Shown here: positions 1-13,609 of the stretch, one piece after another
Position numbering within the stretch: the stretch's first letter is position 1
Layout: each line of letters opens with the position of its first letter
DNA from: Sthenelais limicola
Lineage: Eukaryota; Annelida; Polychaeta; Phyllodocida; Sigalionidae
Assembly: GCA_942159475.1 (NCBI GenBank)
Contig: OW804096.1
Coordinates: 128,020,941-128,084,940 of the forward strand
Direction: 5' to 3'
Length of the DNA stretch: 64,000 nucleotides
The notes under the pieces: model-generated
Told to the model about the DNA's origin: nothing
The model's database searches: none
Seen by the model: the letters and a program-made list of their open reading frames with translations, nothing else
Made by a program: the position numbers and the translations under genes

Positions 1-397
1 ATCATATTGGTAAGACTGGCTTGATGTGTATAGATTATCTCCTGTCAATTCCATGATATTAAATACTCCATAAAATCTAGATTTGATGCATTTTATGATC
101 AACCCGACATGACAAGCAATATCTGTACAGAATGTATGATTAAGTCAATTATGATCATGAAAATACCAAAAAAAGCTTAAAATATAAAGGGTTCATGTGA
201 CCAAACGTTAAAATTGTAAGAGCCTCAACGGCAGGATACAGAGAATAAAACCTTAAAAATTTTATTTTTTTAAAATAATTATGATAACATAAGTTGAGGA
301 AAGAAGGATCAATTGATCAGGTCTTCTCATAGAAATACTTTGTTTGTCATCATTTTACGTGTTGCATTCACACTGACGGTTCAAACCTTTATTTTAG

Positions 398-3300
398 GGC
401 CCTACTTGTTAACTAACCTCCTCCTTGAGGAAATGAAGAAGACAGGAGAGGAAAGCAGCGATTCTAGAATCATCAATGTTACATCCAATCTCCATGACCC
501 AACGACAGTTAAGAGGAGAAACAGTAAGTGGAATATTTTGGTATTCAATATGAAAATTACACATCTTGGACCAGGATGAATGTAAAGGGTGAAACCATTG
601 GAAATAACTGAAATTCTTAACCGAAACTCGCAGGTGCACATACTCTCCCTCGATGGAATCATTTGTAGTGGAATTGAAACGCTACGAAACGCTAGTGATC
701 TGGCCATTTATACTATCAGGACAACGTCGGTACCGAATATAATTGAATGAATTATGATAAAATAGATTGAAGAAGGAGGATCATCAATATGGTCAACGCT
801 GCAAGCGTTATCGATAAAGGGCGTAAAGCTACTAATTCCTCCTCTTTTCGAAATGTGGTTCTATAAATTGATGAACCTTCATTGATTGTCCCCTCTACAT
901 TGAAAGCCTTATTTTATTCGGAATTACATGTATATAATTTGGAGTTTCTTTAATTGTTACGAAGAACTAGTTGAATGTCCTTATGGTGACTTATGAACAT
1001 ATCAGGCTTTCACTAAATTATGTTTCTGTTTTGCTTCAAAACACATTTTTTGGTGTCATCCGTTTAACATTGCCTTTTCTTATTGGTCTTGGTATTCTGA
1101 GATGATTATTTTAGCATACGTACCGTCGCCAATTACCATTTGTTTTATTTGTGCTTTCCAAAATTCATTTGAATAGAATGCAAATCCTGCACTAATTTAC
1201 CTGCCTTTCACTACCATGATAATTATCCTTTTTATATCGCAATATGTTTGCGTGAGCTTATTGTCACACAAAAAGAGCTATACACACGTCATTATATTTC
1301 TGGGTATCGAAATTAATTTTGACCAGCGCTCCTCATCATTTTTGGTAATTTGTCATTTTTTGCTGTTTTATTTTGACCTTAAAAAATGATAGTCCACTCA
1401 TTTGTAACAGCTTTATCGTCAAGCTGGGGGACATGTCATTTTCTTTTCCTTTGAGATTAGTTAATTAAAAAGGTGATCAATGATTGGATGTTTTTATTCC
1501 TATGGAACTGAATTCCTTTCATTGAACTCCGGATTTGTTTTATGGGTGTCCTTTCCTCGAGAATCACTTACAATGTGTTAACTTTAACCCAGAAATATAA
1601 GGACCATTGGCGACGACTAAGGGATTCTTTTGTTTTGAGAAAATACCATTTTGTTTGAAACCAACAACGAGCTTGTGCTTATGCCCAATTCTTTTCCTAT
1701 TAACCAGAGGCTGTCCGTGGTAAGTTAAAAGAAAGCCAAGGAAAATTTCTGTTGTTTTCTTAAGAGTGTTTGCTTTCTTTAAACATTTTTTCATGCATGA
1801 ACTGTTTTGGTATAATTTTGGTGTTGGGTCTGAATACTTTCGTTCTTTTATGTTGCAAGAAATTTTTTATTTGGGAAATTCAGTTTTTACTATTTATTAT
1901 GAGCATGGCCACTCCTGTGCTTTTCTTCTCTGGAGACAGATCTTTCCAGCTTTTGACCATGTCAATTTGACATGCAACGCCATATTGTGTGTTGGTCTTT
2001 ATGCTATTCATAATAAGGCCCAGTAATTGTAAGGTATCCTTCAACACTTCGATATTCAAACGCTAAATTCTAATGCGAAAATTCAGGGTAAGGCGGAAGA
2101 CTGGGCTTGTCCGAGCCTTACAATTATTGCTATGGCAAATGCCAGCACTTATTTTCCTGAATAAAGATATGTTTTTTTTTAAAGAAATCCGAACTGTACC
2201 CTGATCCTAACCCATTGATTAATATAACACTATCTCCAGCCGTTTGTTATACCATTTTCCCACTCTTAGACACGAAGACTCGCATCTTAGAATTCTTTCT
2301 TAAATTCTGCCCGAGTATGGATACAGTATTTGAATAGAACGTTTCATCTATAGGTCACAGGGCAATGACTGCTTGTGCTATTGTAAAGTAGTGTGGCTTT
2401 GTTACAACCGCAGATCTGTCTGCAAATCTATCCTCCTCCTCGAGACATGGCTGTATTCATGCTATTCTCTGCTATGCTCCCTCCTCAGCCTTTATGTCTG
2501 TAAACTATCCTGGGGTATGCTACAATTTCCCGATATTTTCTGGGAAGGCACCGAAAATATGAGATTATTGAATACCATTGTATATTGATGTACCGTTGAA
2601 TTTAGGATGTTGAGATTATGTAGTTATCCGAATAGTATGTAAATTATCCCAATGAAATGGTCGAACCTTCTCAAAGCTACTAAAACTGAGTTCATGATGC
2701 CATCATAGCAATCTATTATAGGAATCAATAAGAAAGTTTATTGCTTTTATTTGATTAAGAATATTTTCAAGAGTGGTACTTGTAAGTGTATGCATGCCTA
2801 TGTTTTCGTTAAGTGTCTTGGAGGAGTAAAAGGAGGATCCTAAATAGGAAGTTATTTGAGTGTCAGAGATATTGTAGAAGATTTGTATTTCATTCATTCC
2901 CTCTAGGAGTATTTATTACATTATCATTATTACGAGTATGTAATTTCTATTGGCATAGCCTGACGTGATTTCTTTTTATGAAAATAATTATTTTACTAAC
3001 CATCACCTTCTGCAGTATCATTTTCCATTACACGTCTATCATAATTATGTTTGTCCGCTTCATTCATACAGCCTGAAATGTTTTGTTATCCCTCTTGATT
3101 TACTCGTTGATTGCATCCGCGATAATTCGGAACAAACCTCTCTTTATTTCTCAACATCAGAAGGGTCGGGATATAATCTGAACAAATTCCTATCGCTGTA
3201 CATGTTTCTTATGTGACATGTCATTTCTCTTAACAGATTTGCAGCCCTTGGATTTGGAAAACATCCTGTTGCTGAAGGACGGAACGTTCAATGGTTTCCA

Positions 3301-4601
3301 AGCGTACAAGAACAGCAAATTAGCTAATGTAATGTTCACGTATGAGTTGGCTCGCCGTCTCGATGAAACCGGTGTGACAGCCAACTGCGTCTGTCCCGGT
3401 AAGCTCAACCTCTTTTATCTTTACTTGAAATAACATTTTAAAACTTTTATATTTTTAATAATGTTTTCATCAATATCGATTTGGGGAGACGTGTAACCGG
3501 GTATTTTAAAATATTTTTTATTCTCGTGTTGTGCTGCTTTGATACCAAAGATCAATCCTTGCCGGTATTTATGTAAACCTTTCATGAAAAATGGTTCTTA
3601 ATTATCTCTGTTTTAGAGATAGGTTCTGCCTCTATGACTGCAACTAGAGCTTTGTTTTTCTTGTCATTTCAGGATTCGTGCCCAGCACAGATCTAATCCG
3701 TAACTCAAGTGGGGCTAACAAGTTCGTATACCGGTACATCTACCACGGTATGCTTAGGTTCACCAAGCTCACCAAGACCATCGCTCAGGGTGCCCAGGCC
3801 ATCTGCGCACTGGTAAATGATGAGAAATACAAGGGTAAGTACTCTATTGCTCTATGAGGTTAAAATCTAGAGAGCTATGGAGTATTTGAAGTCTAAACTA
3901 TAAGATAATCTCTTGTAACTGTCAGAAGTTGGAAGAAACTTGCTTCGGGATAAAATTTGATCAAATGTTATTAGCTGTTGAGTAATGCTTTAGTGCTACC
4001 TTTTCCCATCATTTACATTTTATACCTATATCTATATGTTAACATACCTGTTAAAATTGAGCCTATATTGTAATATATACTAAAATGCTGGTATGTTACA
4101 TAATGTAGCCGCAAATCTTTGCTTTTCACAGTTATCCAGTTTCAAAGCTTATAAATGTTTTGGTTTAACTTTGATGCAGGAGTTACAGGAAAGTACTTCA
4201 AGGATGGAGCTGAGGCGAAATCTTCGGAGGAATCTTTGTCTGAGGAGAACCAGAAGAAACTCTGGGAAATGTCCGGTGGTTACGCCAAACTTGACGGTTA
4301 TGAACCCATCGATGTCCCCCCTCCCCCAGTTGAGGAAGAGAAGAAGGAGGAAGAGAAGAAAGAGGAGGGTGAAGGCAGCAAGGAAGAGGAAAAGAAGGAG
4401 GAAGATGGAGCTGATAACAAAACCGATGATGAGAAGAAAACAGACGATAAGGACCCAGAAGAAAAGGAACCTGAAGATAAGGAAGAGAAAGCTGATGAGA
4501 AGGAGCAGGAGAAGGAGAAAGAGAAGGAGAAGGAACCTGAGGATAAGGAAATTAAAGTAGACGCACCGGCAGAAAAGCCTGCGGAAGAAGTGAAGGCATA
4601 A
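398..4601 (+). CDS. Retinol-dehydrogenase-like SDR with acidic tail (3' exons)
   Basis: This is the 3' part of an NAD(P)-dependent short-chain dehydrogenase/reductase (SDR) of the retinol dehydrogenase 11-14/WWOX-like group, which reduces or oxidises retinoids or other lipid carbonyls, usually at membranes. Four exons are seen: 398-523, 3237-3398, 3673-3834 and 4180-4601. All introns are GT-AG and every junction is phase 1. Exon 1 encodes GPYLLTNLLLEEM and the catalytic-Ser strand RIINVTSNLH. Exon 2 carries the active-site Tyr/Lys as YKNSK, followed by LANVMFTYELARRL and the conserved NCVCPG, which continues into GF in exon 3. The Rossmann TGxxxGIG exon is missing because it lies left of the window. 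The last exon is odd: after GVTGKYF, where most relatives end soon, it adds PPPP and about 90 Glu/Lys/Asp-rich residues. The SDR assignment is secure. The exact substrate is unknown. Confidence 0.88.
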
Positions 4602-7600
4602 GCTCTTATTTCCAAATTTAAAAACAATCTTGTGTTGGATCTTCAGTTATGAGTCCAGAAAAAAGCACCAGAATCTGCGAATGGTCAATCAGGAATCAAA
4701 TGGCATGCCCAGTGTTTTAGGAAAAAAAGTCCTTTTTATAGGCATACATGTTCATAGGTGAATTTCGGAGAATATAAGGATTTGGGAACTTAAAGTAGAA
4801 AAGCAGAAAGGACGATATGTGAACACTTTTTGGAATCGCTGCCATTGGATACAAAAATTGCATGACAAAACAATGCAACTTCTAGCATCCCAAGTTTAAA
4901 ACATGAGTCTGAGGGAGAGAAAAAGAAAATAAATAATCATTCCTCTTCTATATATGGAACTCTGTGTCTAATTCAATGTGTACTGCCTGTTATGGTTAAA
5001 GCCTTGCTCCATTTTGAGCTGCATGATCGGACGGGAAACTTGATAAATAAATTTCCAGAATAGGACAATATGGTGATTCACTATTGAGGTTATATTTTCC
5101 AGTTATTTAGCCAGCAAACAGCATTTCCATCGTGACGATTTGAACCATATGTGAATATTTATCTATATACATATATATCTATACATACCAATTCTATTTT
5201 TGCTTTGGATAGATCTTTTTCAGGATTGTTTTCCCTAGAACTTGTACGGAAGGAATTATAAGAAAACATCACCATGGTTGTTGCTTTTGATATGTCGACT
5301 TGTCTGATTGTCTGCTTTTTTAAAAGCGAGCAACACAGGCGCTAGACCGAACCTATTTTCTGTACAATTTATGTTAGTCATTCACCTTCTGCATTGTCGA
5401 ATGAGATTTCCATTTTGTTTTGCATCCAAAATGTGGGAGATGTGTAGAAGTGTGTCCTTATTTCTATGAGTGAATGCATTTGTATATGAAATGATGAAAT
5501 CCTTTGTATTATTCTATAATAACTTTTGTACTCGAGTGTGAGTGAGTGTAAGGTCAGTCCCTTTGTCCACTGCGACAAGAATTTTTACGTGGCTTTTGAC
5601 AAGTGATAAAAGGTTGTATACTGTTGTGCAATATTGTAAAAGATGTGGAACCAAGTTGGAAAATGTATACAGATGAATATGGAAACAACCTTTTCTCAAT
5701 ATCAAAAGTCACTTGATACCAGAATAGAAAATAAGTTTTTATTTTGCATAACCTTCACAAATGTGCATTTTATAGATTTAAGTATTGAGCCATATTTTCT
5801 CTGACTCTACACAGCCCCTAAATACCTATTTTTTGTCACTGATGCCGTGCTTGCTGCTTTTTTTATTGGAAAACAAACATGTCTACTTTCTATGTCTCTT
5901 TCTGCTCATGTGCCTACTACTGTTTTGGATAAAAATGTATGTGCAGGCCCTGTATTTTGTACATTTAAAATTTGCCATTTTGTGACATTATAGGTGTCAA
6001 GTGTTCAAAGGCAAATGACAGTTCCCTTGTGAGCATAATATAATAGATATATGTTATACTTGTTAAGATGCATACTCTTAGAGAACAAAATCACCCAGTG
6101 GTGATAAAGATGTACTCTGCGGTTGACTCTTCATCTACTCTTAGTTCATGCAAAGCAGGAGTAACATTTAAAGTATACCTGTGTCATGGTCATGATTGCA
6201 CCTGTTCTATCAATGATTTGTCCGTGTATGTAATATAAATATTATAGTTCTCTCTGCTATGTTTGGATCAGCTATGTAAACCTTTCATTGGAAAAAGCTT
6301 AGAACTCTTATGTGTATAAATGTGTACTTGTACATTTCAACCAGAAATGAACAACTCGTTGGGGTTAAAACGCCAGCACACTGCCTTTCTCCCAGTACAT
6401 TTTTCCCATTTGAGAAACCGGATCCGGAAGCTGCGTCATGGTGCCTTGCTTTTTGTGAACTACATACTTTATAATCTATTTAGTCCCGCTCTGAATTATA
6501 AGTGCACTCACGTGGTCTAAATAAGCCTAGGTGTCAATGTTACTTGGTCCATGTCTTGACACATTCTGATGATCAGGCTAAGCGTTATCTGGTGCATAGA
6601 AAATGGTATGTCTTAACATGTGCTAAATGCATTATGAGAATACCGTAGAGATCATGAAAACAATCTTGTCACCATCTTTGTCGTACCTACTGCTAGAACG
6701 ACGGTGAATTTTATTAGCGATCAAAGGGTGAATACATTGACATGCTTATTTGTATCAATGTAGTGTGTTGTCTTAAAAATGTATAGCTTGATATGAAAAG
6801 AAATAGTTATTATTGATCAGTTCAGCTTATAAATAAGTAGTTATCATCTAGTTGTTTTAGGACATGCCGATGTCATGAGGAATCTAGTTGAGTTGAAATA
6901 TTTGTATATATTACATAGCTATTGATCTGAGAGAGGCAACGGTCGCTATCCCTCAACTTTAAATTTTAAAAAGCCCTGAAGTTCCTCTCTTCAAAATATA
7001 AGATATTTAGTGATGTAAATCCCCTATTGTAATCAGAATTAAAACAATCGGAAGATGAAAGGAAACCCCTCTAAAATTATCAAGTAAAAATGTTGCAATT
7101 GTACAAAGCTAGGATGGTCCCATATAATCATGTACATTGTGTTAATGCTAATATTTTAGTGTGAAGACGAGGGGGAAATATGTGACACTCTGTACCAAAG
7201 ACAAAAAAGTAAAAATATATATTCTTGGGCGTGGGTATGTGTGCAGTCATAGTAGTGCAATACCTGGATCAGTCCTGAAGCAGTTTCGATGAAGAAAATC
7301 TATCATAACCCCGCGAAAAGTTTCCCATTTCTTCATCGTATTCTCGTAAATGCATGTGTGAGACTAGGCCCAGATATATATAATATTAAATAGCTAAATT
7401 CACCCCATAGACGCTTTCGCCAATCCCTGCCTCTTTCCTATCATAAAATGTTCACTGCGAAAAGAAAGAAGATATAGGAAAATGTTAAATCACCCCCTTC
7501 CCTATTATCCTCTTAACTATTTCATTAACAGTTTCATGTGAGTGGTGTGGTTTTCTTGATGCTTATGAAATGAATTGAACTCGGAAATGGGCATGAGGTG

Positions 7601-8588
7601 CAATGCATCAAGCCTTGGTAGTGTCTAGCATCATTGAGAATAAAGATGTACATGTATTGGAATGTGACTGTATTCATGCATTGTTCGCCATATATATATT
7701 ATATGTGTGTATATTCACTCCAGTGGCCTCGACACCACTTTGTCGTTTTGATGCATTAAATATGTAAAGCTCTCCTAATGGGAAAAAAAGAAACAGGCAG
7801 TGGATTTCCTCAGAAAACAATCGATATTTAGATAGCTTTTCATGAACGTTGTCAAAACTAGCCGGGTGTTAATTAAGGCTGCTACGTGTAACCAAGGTTC
7901 TAGTCCCAACATAACTTCTCCATTGGAAATTAATATTCTTCAAAATATTATATTTATCATTATGGAAGTTTACATTGAGTATTGTTATTATTCCAATAAT
8001 TCATAACAGCGAAGAAATTGTGATGATGTTATGCGCTGCCCGTAATTTCATTCAACGATTCATTGTCCTTTTCGTAGTCAGAGCCTTCCAAACGGTGCAA
8101 AACCTGCATCACTTGAAGAGCATATATGTCGCCACGTGGTGGAAATCATTGAAAACACTTAATCCTCGTGTATACTCTCGTCTACGCGGGATAGTACGCG
8201 CTAGCACTAGAACCAATGTTGCATATTATGCTGTATGTCATCACGATATATCAACAGAAATGGAATATTAAAACTGCTTTAAATCCCCATATATTGGCCT
8301 CAAATGTTTTGTGATGAATAACTTTAAGCTGTTTTTCCTCGTATATATTTCATGTTTTGTGAAAATATCTTAGAAGTAAACCGACATTAAAAAATGTTAC
8401 TTTCCATATACCAGTACACAACGCATATTATAATATAATTAATATATAATAATCTACAACCCCATTCCTTCATTCTTTTAGATTTATACATTGAACTTAT
8501 AAGTTGACATGGTAGATTGGAATCTTTTATTTAGTTGTCATTACTACTTGAACATGGTAACGTAGTAATTTTAAATAAAATTGCATTA
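4602..8588. other. 3' UTR and intergenic A/T-rich DNA
   Basis: This stretch follows the SDR stop codon. A candidate polyadenylation signal AATAAA lies at 4928-4933 and further AATAAA-like hexamers follow near 5046. Several short open frames, including one of 98 codons at 7975-8271, have no recognisable domain, no coding-like composition and no splice support. I see no gene here. Confidence 0.5.
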
Positions 8589-8594
8589 TTTATT
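8589..8594 (-). terminator. Poly(A) signal of the S1 protease gene
   Basis: AATAAA on the minus strand lies 112 nt past the protease stop codon. It is followed by a T-rich stretch, as expected of a 3' end. Confidence 0.5.
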
Positions 8595-8705
8595 ACGTAC
8601 AGAAGACTGCCACTGCTGTTAGCACGGGCCCGTTTTCTAAACTCTTATAGTCCAGTCGTGTATTCGATAAAGACTTAAAAGAATATACCAATAATGGAAA
8701 TTCTT

Positions 8706-10263
8706 CTAGACTTCGGCGACGTAAGTGATCCAACTGCGGAAGTAGCCAAGCCTTGTGTACACTGAGGGATGGGTTGTATAGCAGCCACTTATTGCCCAAG
8801 ATGACACTCCTACCACTTCATAGTGACCCCCGATACGGCACACCACTGGACCTCCACTGTCACCCTTTAATAAATAGAATACACATTCAATGCACGCAAT
8901 TTGTCAAGAAACACTTGTTCGTGGCATAACTATTGAGAGAGGGATCATTTAGACCAAAGAACGCGGTCTGGATTCTCAAAGAAAAGGACACTGGTCTCAT
9001 AGGAGTAACAAATAGGCCATTGCAATGATTCAAGTTAATTATCAATATCGTCGATACCTGTTGGTTTTTTTAATCATTTTTATTCAGGTTAACGAGCGGT
9101 TACATCAGTGTAAGATAGTTATGAATTAAATCATGGCTCCCCAATTCACCCTTAAGGTGGTATACCACCGGGCCCTGAGCCGGGGAGAAAAAAGAAACAA
9201 GGATTTCTAAGTTATACATTATACAATTCATTTTTTTTGGTCCCTTAACTTGGACAAACCAAAGTGACATATTCCTCACATTATACATATATACAAACAA
9301 ACAGACAGACAGTAGGGCCTACTACAGTTGATGAATATTAAATTCATGGACTTTAGTGTATAGTATTACACACACAGAATAATATCGTAAATGTTTCTCC
9401 AATATATTATATTGGAGAAACATTTACGATAGACATGTAAACCTAATGTTAAAAGTTACAATAGGAGAAGTGTACTGAGGTGGTTGAAGAGTTTCACAGA
9501 CATTGGCTTAGCATTGCTTTGATGTCGATCTTTACCTGACATGCACCGCTCTCCGCCGTTCCTACACAAACATGTCCATTGTAGATACGATCCCCCCACT
9601 TCTCCGTACACTCACTGATGGAGTAGACATTTACGTGAGCCTCAAGGAGATGCTGAGACAGGGAACCGCCTCCACCAGCTAGTTTTAAAGATCAATTGGA
9701 TTAGTCTCTCATGAAAAAATTACGATTAAATTGAGATCATCCTGTGTTTTAGGGAGCTGGAGCTTAATGATGTTGGTCCACGTTTTGTATTTAGAAGGGA
9801 AGTTTTGTAATTTACAGTATTTAATATAATATTGTGTATGAATTCATGTACACTCTTACATAATGTAAATGCATAATATAATTTGTTTGTCAGAGAGTTT
9901 CATGTTCATGACACTAGTCTATTGTATAACTGTTATTAAAATAACGGGAATATGCGATTCTCTGACTATGGCCCCTTTTAGATCCATAACTACTTTGATC
10001 CGAGTGCAAATGTACAAAAAAACAAATGGCAAATTATTGCATATATAGAAGTGGCAATAATCTGCCATTTGTTTTATCCCAAGAAGGAAATGCATACATG
10101 AAGTCACTCCCCATCCGGAAATATAGCAGTCAGTGTTTCCAGCCTGATCATCGCTTGTAATGGGAATCGGTTTCACTGTCGGGCCGGTGGTCACTGGTGC
10201 AAAGTTGATCAAGGCGATGTCGTAGGAGTTGTGTCCTGGACCAACACTTCCCCATCCCCCATG
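8706..10263 (-). CDS. Chymotrypsin/elastase-like S1 protease, exons 3-5
   Basis: These are the last three exons of a secreted serine endopeptidase whose first two exons lie at 47080-47673. Exon 3 (10263-10098) begins with HGGWGSVGPGHNS and holds the catalytic Asp in YDIALINF, followed by CYISGWGVTS. Exon 4 (9678-9536) starts SGGGGSLSQHLLEAHVNVY and ends with ESGACQ. Exon 5 (8864-8706) opens with the catalytic Ser motif GDSGGP and ends SVYTRLGYFRSWITYVAEV then TAG. All borders are GT-AG, and the phases (0, 1, 0) join in frame. By chymotrypsin numbering the S1 pocket has Gly189, Ala216 and Ser226, so specificity should be chymotrypsin/elastase-like, not trypsin-like. The five coding segments total 759 nt, or 252 aa plus stop, the normal length for a digestive S1 protease. 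The family call is firm; the paralogue name is not. Confidence 0.9.
9384..9430. repeat. Perfect 22-bp inverted repeat (hairpin)
   Basis: Two perfectly matching 22-nt arms (9384-9405 and 9409-9430) are separated by only three bases. The stem centres on TTTCTCCAATAT. It lies in intron 4 of the protease gene. Confidence 0.9.
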
Positions 10264-10322
10264 CTGAAAGAAAAAGGGTGCGATATTTTTAAAGGAAATC
10301 CTATATTGGGGTAGGTGTAATA

Positions 10323-10416
10323 GTTCTAAATTACCCTCAATCTATTTTCCCAGTCCGCCATTCTCCGCGCCTAATGACCTCCCATCCGTCATTTTCCCCG
10401 CTTGGTAATTTAGACC
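10323..10416. mobile_element. 94-bp MITE-like element with ATTTTCCC motifs
   Basis: The ends are inverted: GTTCTAAATTACC at the left and GGTAATTTAGACC at the right. The inside contains TATTTTCCCAGTCCGCCATT and CATTTTCCCCGC, the same motif set and order found at 46340-46445. It sits just upstream (in gene sense) of protease exon 3, within the large intron. Confidence 0.6.
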
Positions 10417-12084
10417 TTAGATTTAATTCTTCAGCAAACTTTAATCAAAGAAAAAGAAAAAATATTGGGAAGACTTAATCACTATCATGATCAATTCTCA
10501 AGAAATGGGGACAATGGGTGGTTTCAGAAGTCATTTTTAGTCATATATAGCATAAAGGCGAGCATATATATATATGATGTTGCGTAGTTGAAAGTGAATG
10601 AAAAAGTTCAATGTATATAGTCAATAAATATGGCAATGTGAAGTGGATAAGTTTATTATGGAATAGTAAGTCCGGGAATCATATTATATGGGAAGGCACG
10701 TACAGCACTGCATTTGGTTAAGTCCAGGAATCACATATTGGAATATTGGAAAAAACATTGAAAGGCACGTATGATACACAGCGATTGGTTAGTCTGCATG
10801 ATTTTAAAATTCCATTTTGAGTTAGGACTTTTGATAGGATGAAGTGTTGTATATATATGATACATTAATAGAAAGCACTTTATCACTTTATGATCGGCAT
10901 GATTTTTTTCGGGGTTCCCATTCTTCCCACCATCCAAAGTCGATCATGTGCAAGGGAGCCCCGATAGCCCCAAAGTTAACTCGGGGCTATCGGGGGTTAA
11001 CTTGGGGATCAAAGTTTTCATTATTTGGTATGATGTCGTAACATGTATCCATTTCCGCGAATAAAAACCGTACAAAAACTGGATACTTATCCATTTTGTA
11101 TAGTTTTTTCACAATGTAAATTATATGTAAGTTGTATGTAAGATAGCGAATGAAAAAAATCATATAATGTTGGATCCTTTTTTAAATTTGGCACTGGAAT
11201 TGTGCAAGGGGCGCAGTGTCGCCTATTGTTTTTTTTATTTCTTCCTTTGACAGCAGCGGAAGGGAAATAAAAAAAATCCCTCAACTGCACAACTTTCAAA
11301 ACGTTCAATAACTCCTTGAGATGGTTTCTTGATCCCAGAAACCTGGGTGCCAGCGTGTTTGCCAATGTCTTGCACTTTTCAAAAAGTGTAGGCTTGTCGT
11401 CTTGTGATTAGTGCAAGTAAAGACAACATAACTCGACTCTGTCTCGGACTCTGTCTCCTCTGTATTTATATACCCCTGCTCGGCTATCGTCCACAGCCTT
11501 TCTCCTATTGTTTACTCGGTCAACAAAATAATCGTCTTCTTGCCCCATTCCATTCAATTCCAGTTCAGAACGGATTAATCGGCGAGCGGAGGTAGACCTA
11601 CAGTTACTTACGAAAATTCCATACCTTTAACGGTAAGAAGATTTCGAATATTTCTTGGAAAACTTTCTACATCTACCCATACAACGCTTCATCATTACTG
11701 ATGAACTGGATTTCAATACAAAATTGCAGCCTTTATATACCACTTGCAATAGTGTCTACTTCAAAATTATTGTAGTTATTTTAGGCTCGGTTGCCCATCT
11801 ATAGTCTTCAAATTTGGATTATGATTCTGGTTCTGGGAACCAAGCCTTTTTTGTGCATTTCCCACTGGATTACCGTAAGTGAAAAAGTGAATTGTATTGT
11901 GTTAGCTTTTATTTAGCTTTTATTCTTTTATCTTTAGGATTACCAATTCTACCATTGTTTCACCCACATTCTACCTTCATCAATATCAAGGTACAACTTA
12001 ATTCCTTTCTTGTATTCATTTATTGTTTTCATTTATTGTATTTAACTTATTCATTGATTAATCAAAATGCACGCCAACGCTTCG

Positions 12085-12355
12085 TAGCGGGGGAGGAACC
12101 TGTAAGAATCGTGCAAAATGTGATACCTTTTCGAAATTTAGTATGCTGTTAGGTGAGGCCATAGGCTTTCCAAAACCCATCGGCAGCACGTTTGTCCACA
12201 CCCCTGGTGGCCAGTGGCTGTGAAATACAAAATGGCCGACATCAGAAGCAAATGCACCATATCTTTGCTTCTACTTATCATATTTTCAAGTATGCTACCA
12301 ATTTATTGATGTTTTCAGGTGTGAGGAATCATTACACCATTATTATTTAAGGAAT
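12085..12355 (+). repeat. Dispersed repeat, copy L (first half)
   Basis: The segment with GGAGGAACCTGT and GCAAAATGTGATACC, through AGGTGAGGCCATAGGCTTT, to GAAGCAAATGCACCAT recurs in the opposite orientation at about 38640-38770. The same family continues at 14394-14590 on the far side of the TIR element at 12358-14154. This shows that the element landed in, or next to, an older dispersed repeat. Confidence 0.7.
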
Positions 12356-12869
12356 GTCAATTATATATGTTATGAATTAACCCGAAACCGGGAGAATTAG
12401 TAGGCTAACCCAGAAAATGACTGACCAATTAATCATTGAAAATGCATGCAAACTGGGTAATTTCTTTCCGGGTTAGCCGAGAAATAGAAACCAAATCAGA
12501 AATTGCCTAAAATTCCAAAATTGTGCTTTTTGATATTTAGCTAATCTTCCCTTTCCATCATTTCTACTTGGACTTCATCAATTCCTGACTGGGGCATAGC
12601 TTTTGTTAATTCACTCTGAGCTGGCATCTAATTCTCTAGACACCCTGCTACTTCGGAAAAGCACTGTACCTCTTTTGCCAGTTCACACCCTAACATGAAA
12701 ATCTATTTCCCATTTTGCCTCCCACTTTAGAATTAGATTTCCTAAATTTCCTCAGGAGTATTAGTAAGCCCACCCGGAAAATGAGTTACGATTTAACCAT
12801 TGAAAATGCATGCGAATTGGGGTTTTTTCCGGGTTGGCCAACACAGATAGCCTACAAAATCCTAAAATC

Positions 12870-13050
12870 CTTCCCCTCCATCCATCCTTCCCTTTATCAT
12901 CCTTCCCCTCCATCCATCCTTCCCCTTCACCACCATTCCCCTCCATCCATCCTTCCCCATCCATCCATCCTCCCCGCTCCTTCCTTCCCCTTCATCATCC
13001 TTCCGCTCCATCCACCCTTCCCCTCCATCCATCCTTCCCCTCCATCCCCC
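12870..13050. repeat. Polypyrimidine minisatellite (CCCCTCCATCCATCCTT)n
   Basis: Imperfect tandem repeats of CCTTCCCCTCCATCCATC form an almost pure pyrimidine strand. Open frames through it, with Ser/Pro/His repeats, are artefacts of the repeat. Confidence 0.9.
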
Positions 13051-13609
13051 TACAGTTTACCTCTCAACATACAAATTCAATTCAAAGACTTTACATACAC
13101 AATACACAAACTAACTAATAATATTATGAACATGATATAGCAGCAAAGCAGCGAGAGAGGGGTAGCGGGTGTACTGTACTCGATAGTGAGAATATCACAG
13201 CCAAAAGATAACAGCTCAGAGAAATGTTATTTTATTCCTACCGATCGACAACGATCGACGATACATAATATAATATGAAGCGGTTGGGTTGTCATGTGTG
13301 AGCTTTAGATTTAGACATGTTAATCGATTTATAGATAAATACTATGAAATAAGGAGGAGGAAAACAAGAGAATATGATGTTCCATATGATTATTTATCTA
13401 TTTATATGGTATCTACCTTGATTATCGACGACGAGCATTTACCTTGATTATCAACGACTATTAATTGCCAGGTTAATGCAATTTGTTATTGAAGTCAGTT
13501 GCTGTTCGAAATTAGGCAACATGTGTTTCACTTATCAACAGATATATCTATAGCATGATATCTGTCCCCATGGAAACCGATTTATTGTACAGTTTATTTT
13601 TATATAATA

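Noticed and set aside
4093..4627. Arg/Lys-rich and Ser/Phe-rich frames over the SDR tail
   Set aside because: They are shifted and antisense readings of the purine-rich Glu/Lys-coding repeat.
7975..8271. 98-codon plus-strand ORF
   Set aside because: No domain, no neighbouring exon or promoter evidence, and composition like the surrounding A/T-rich DNA.
12715..13140. 141-codon Ser/Pro/His-rich ORF
   Set aside because: It runs through a CCCCTCCATC minisatellite in several frames; composition reflects the repeat.
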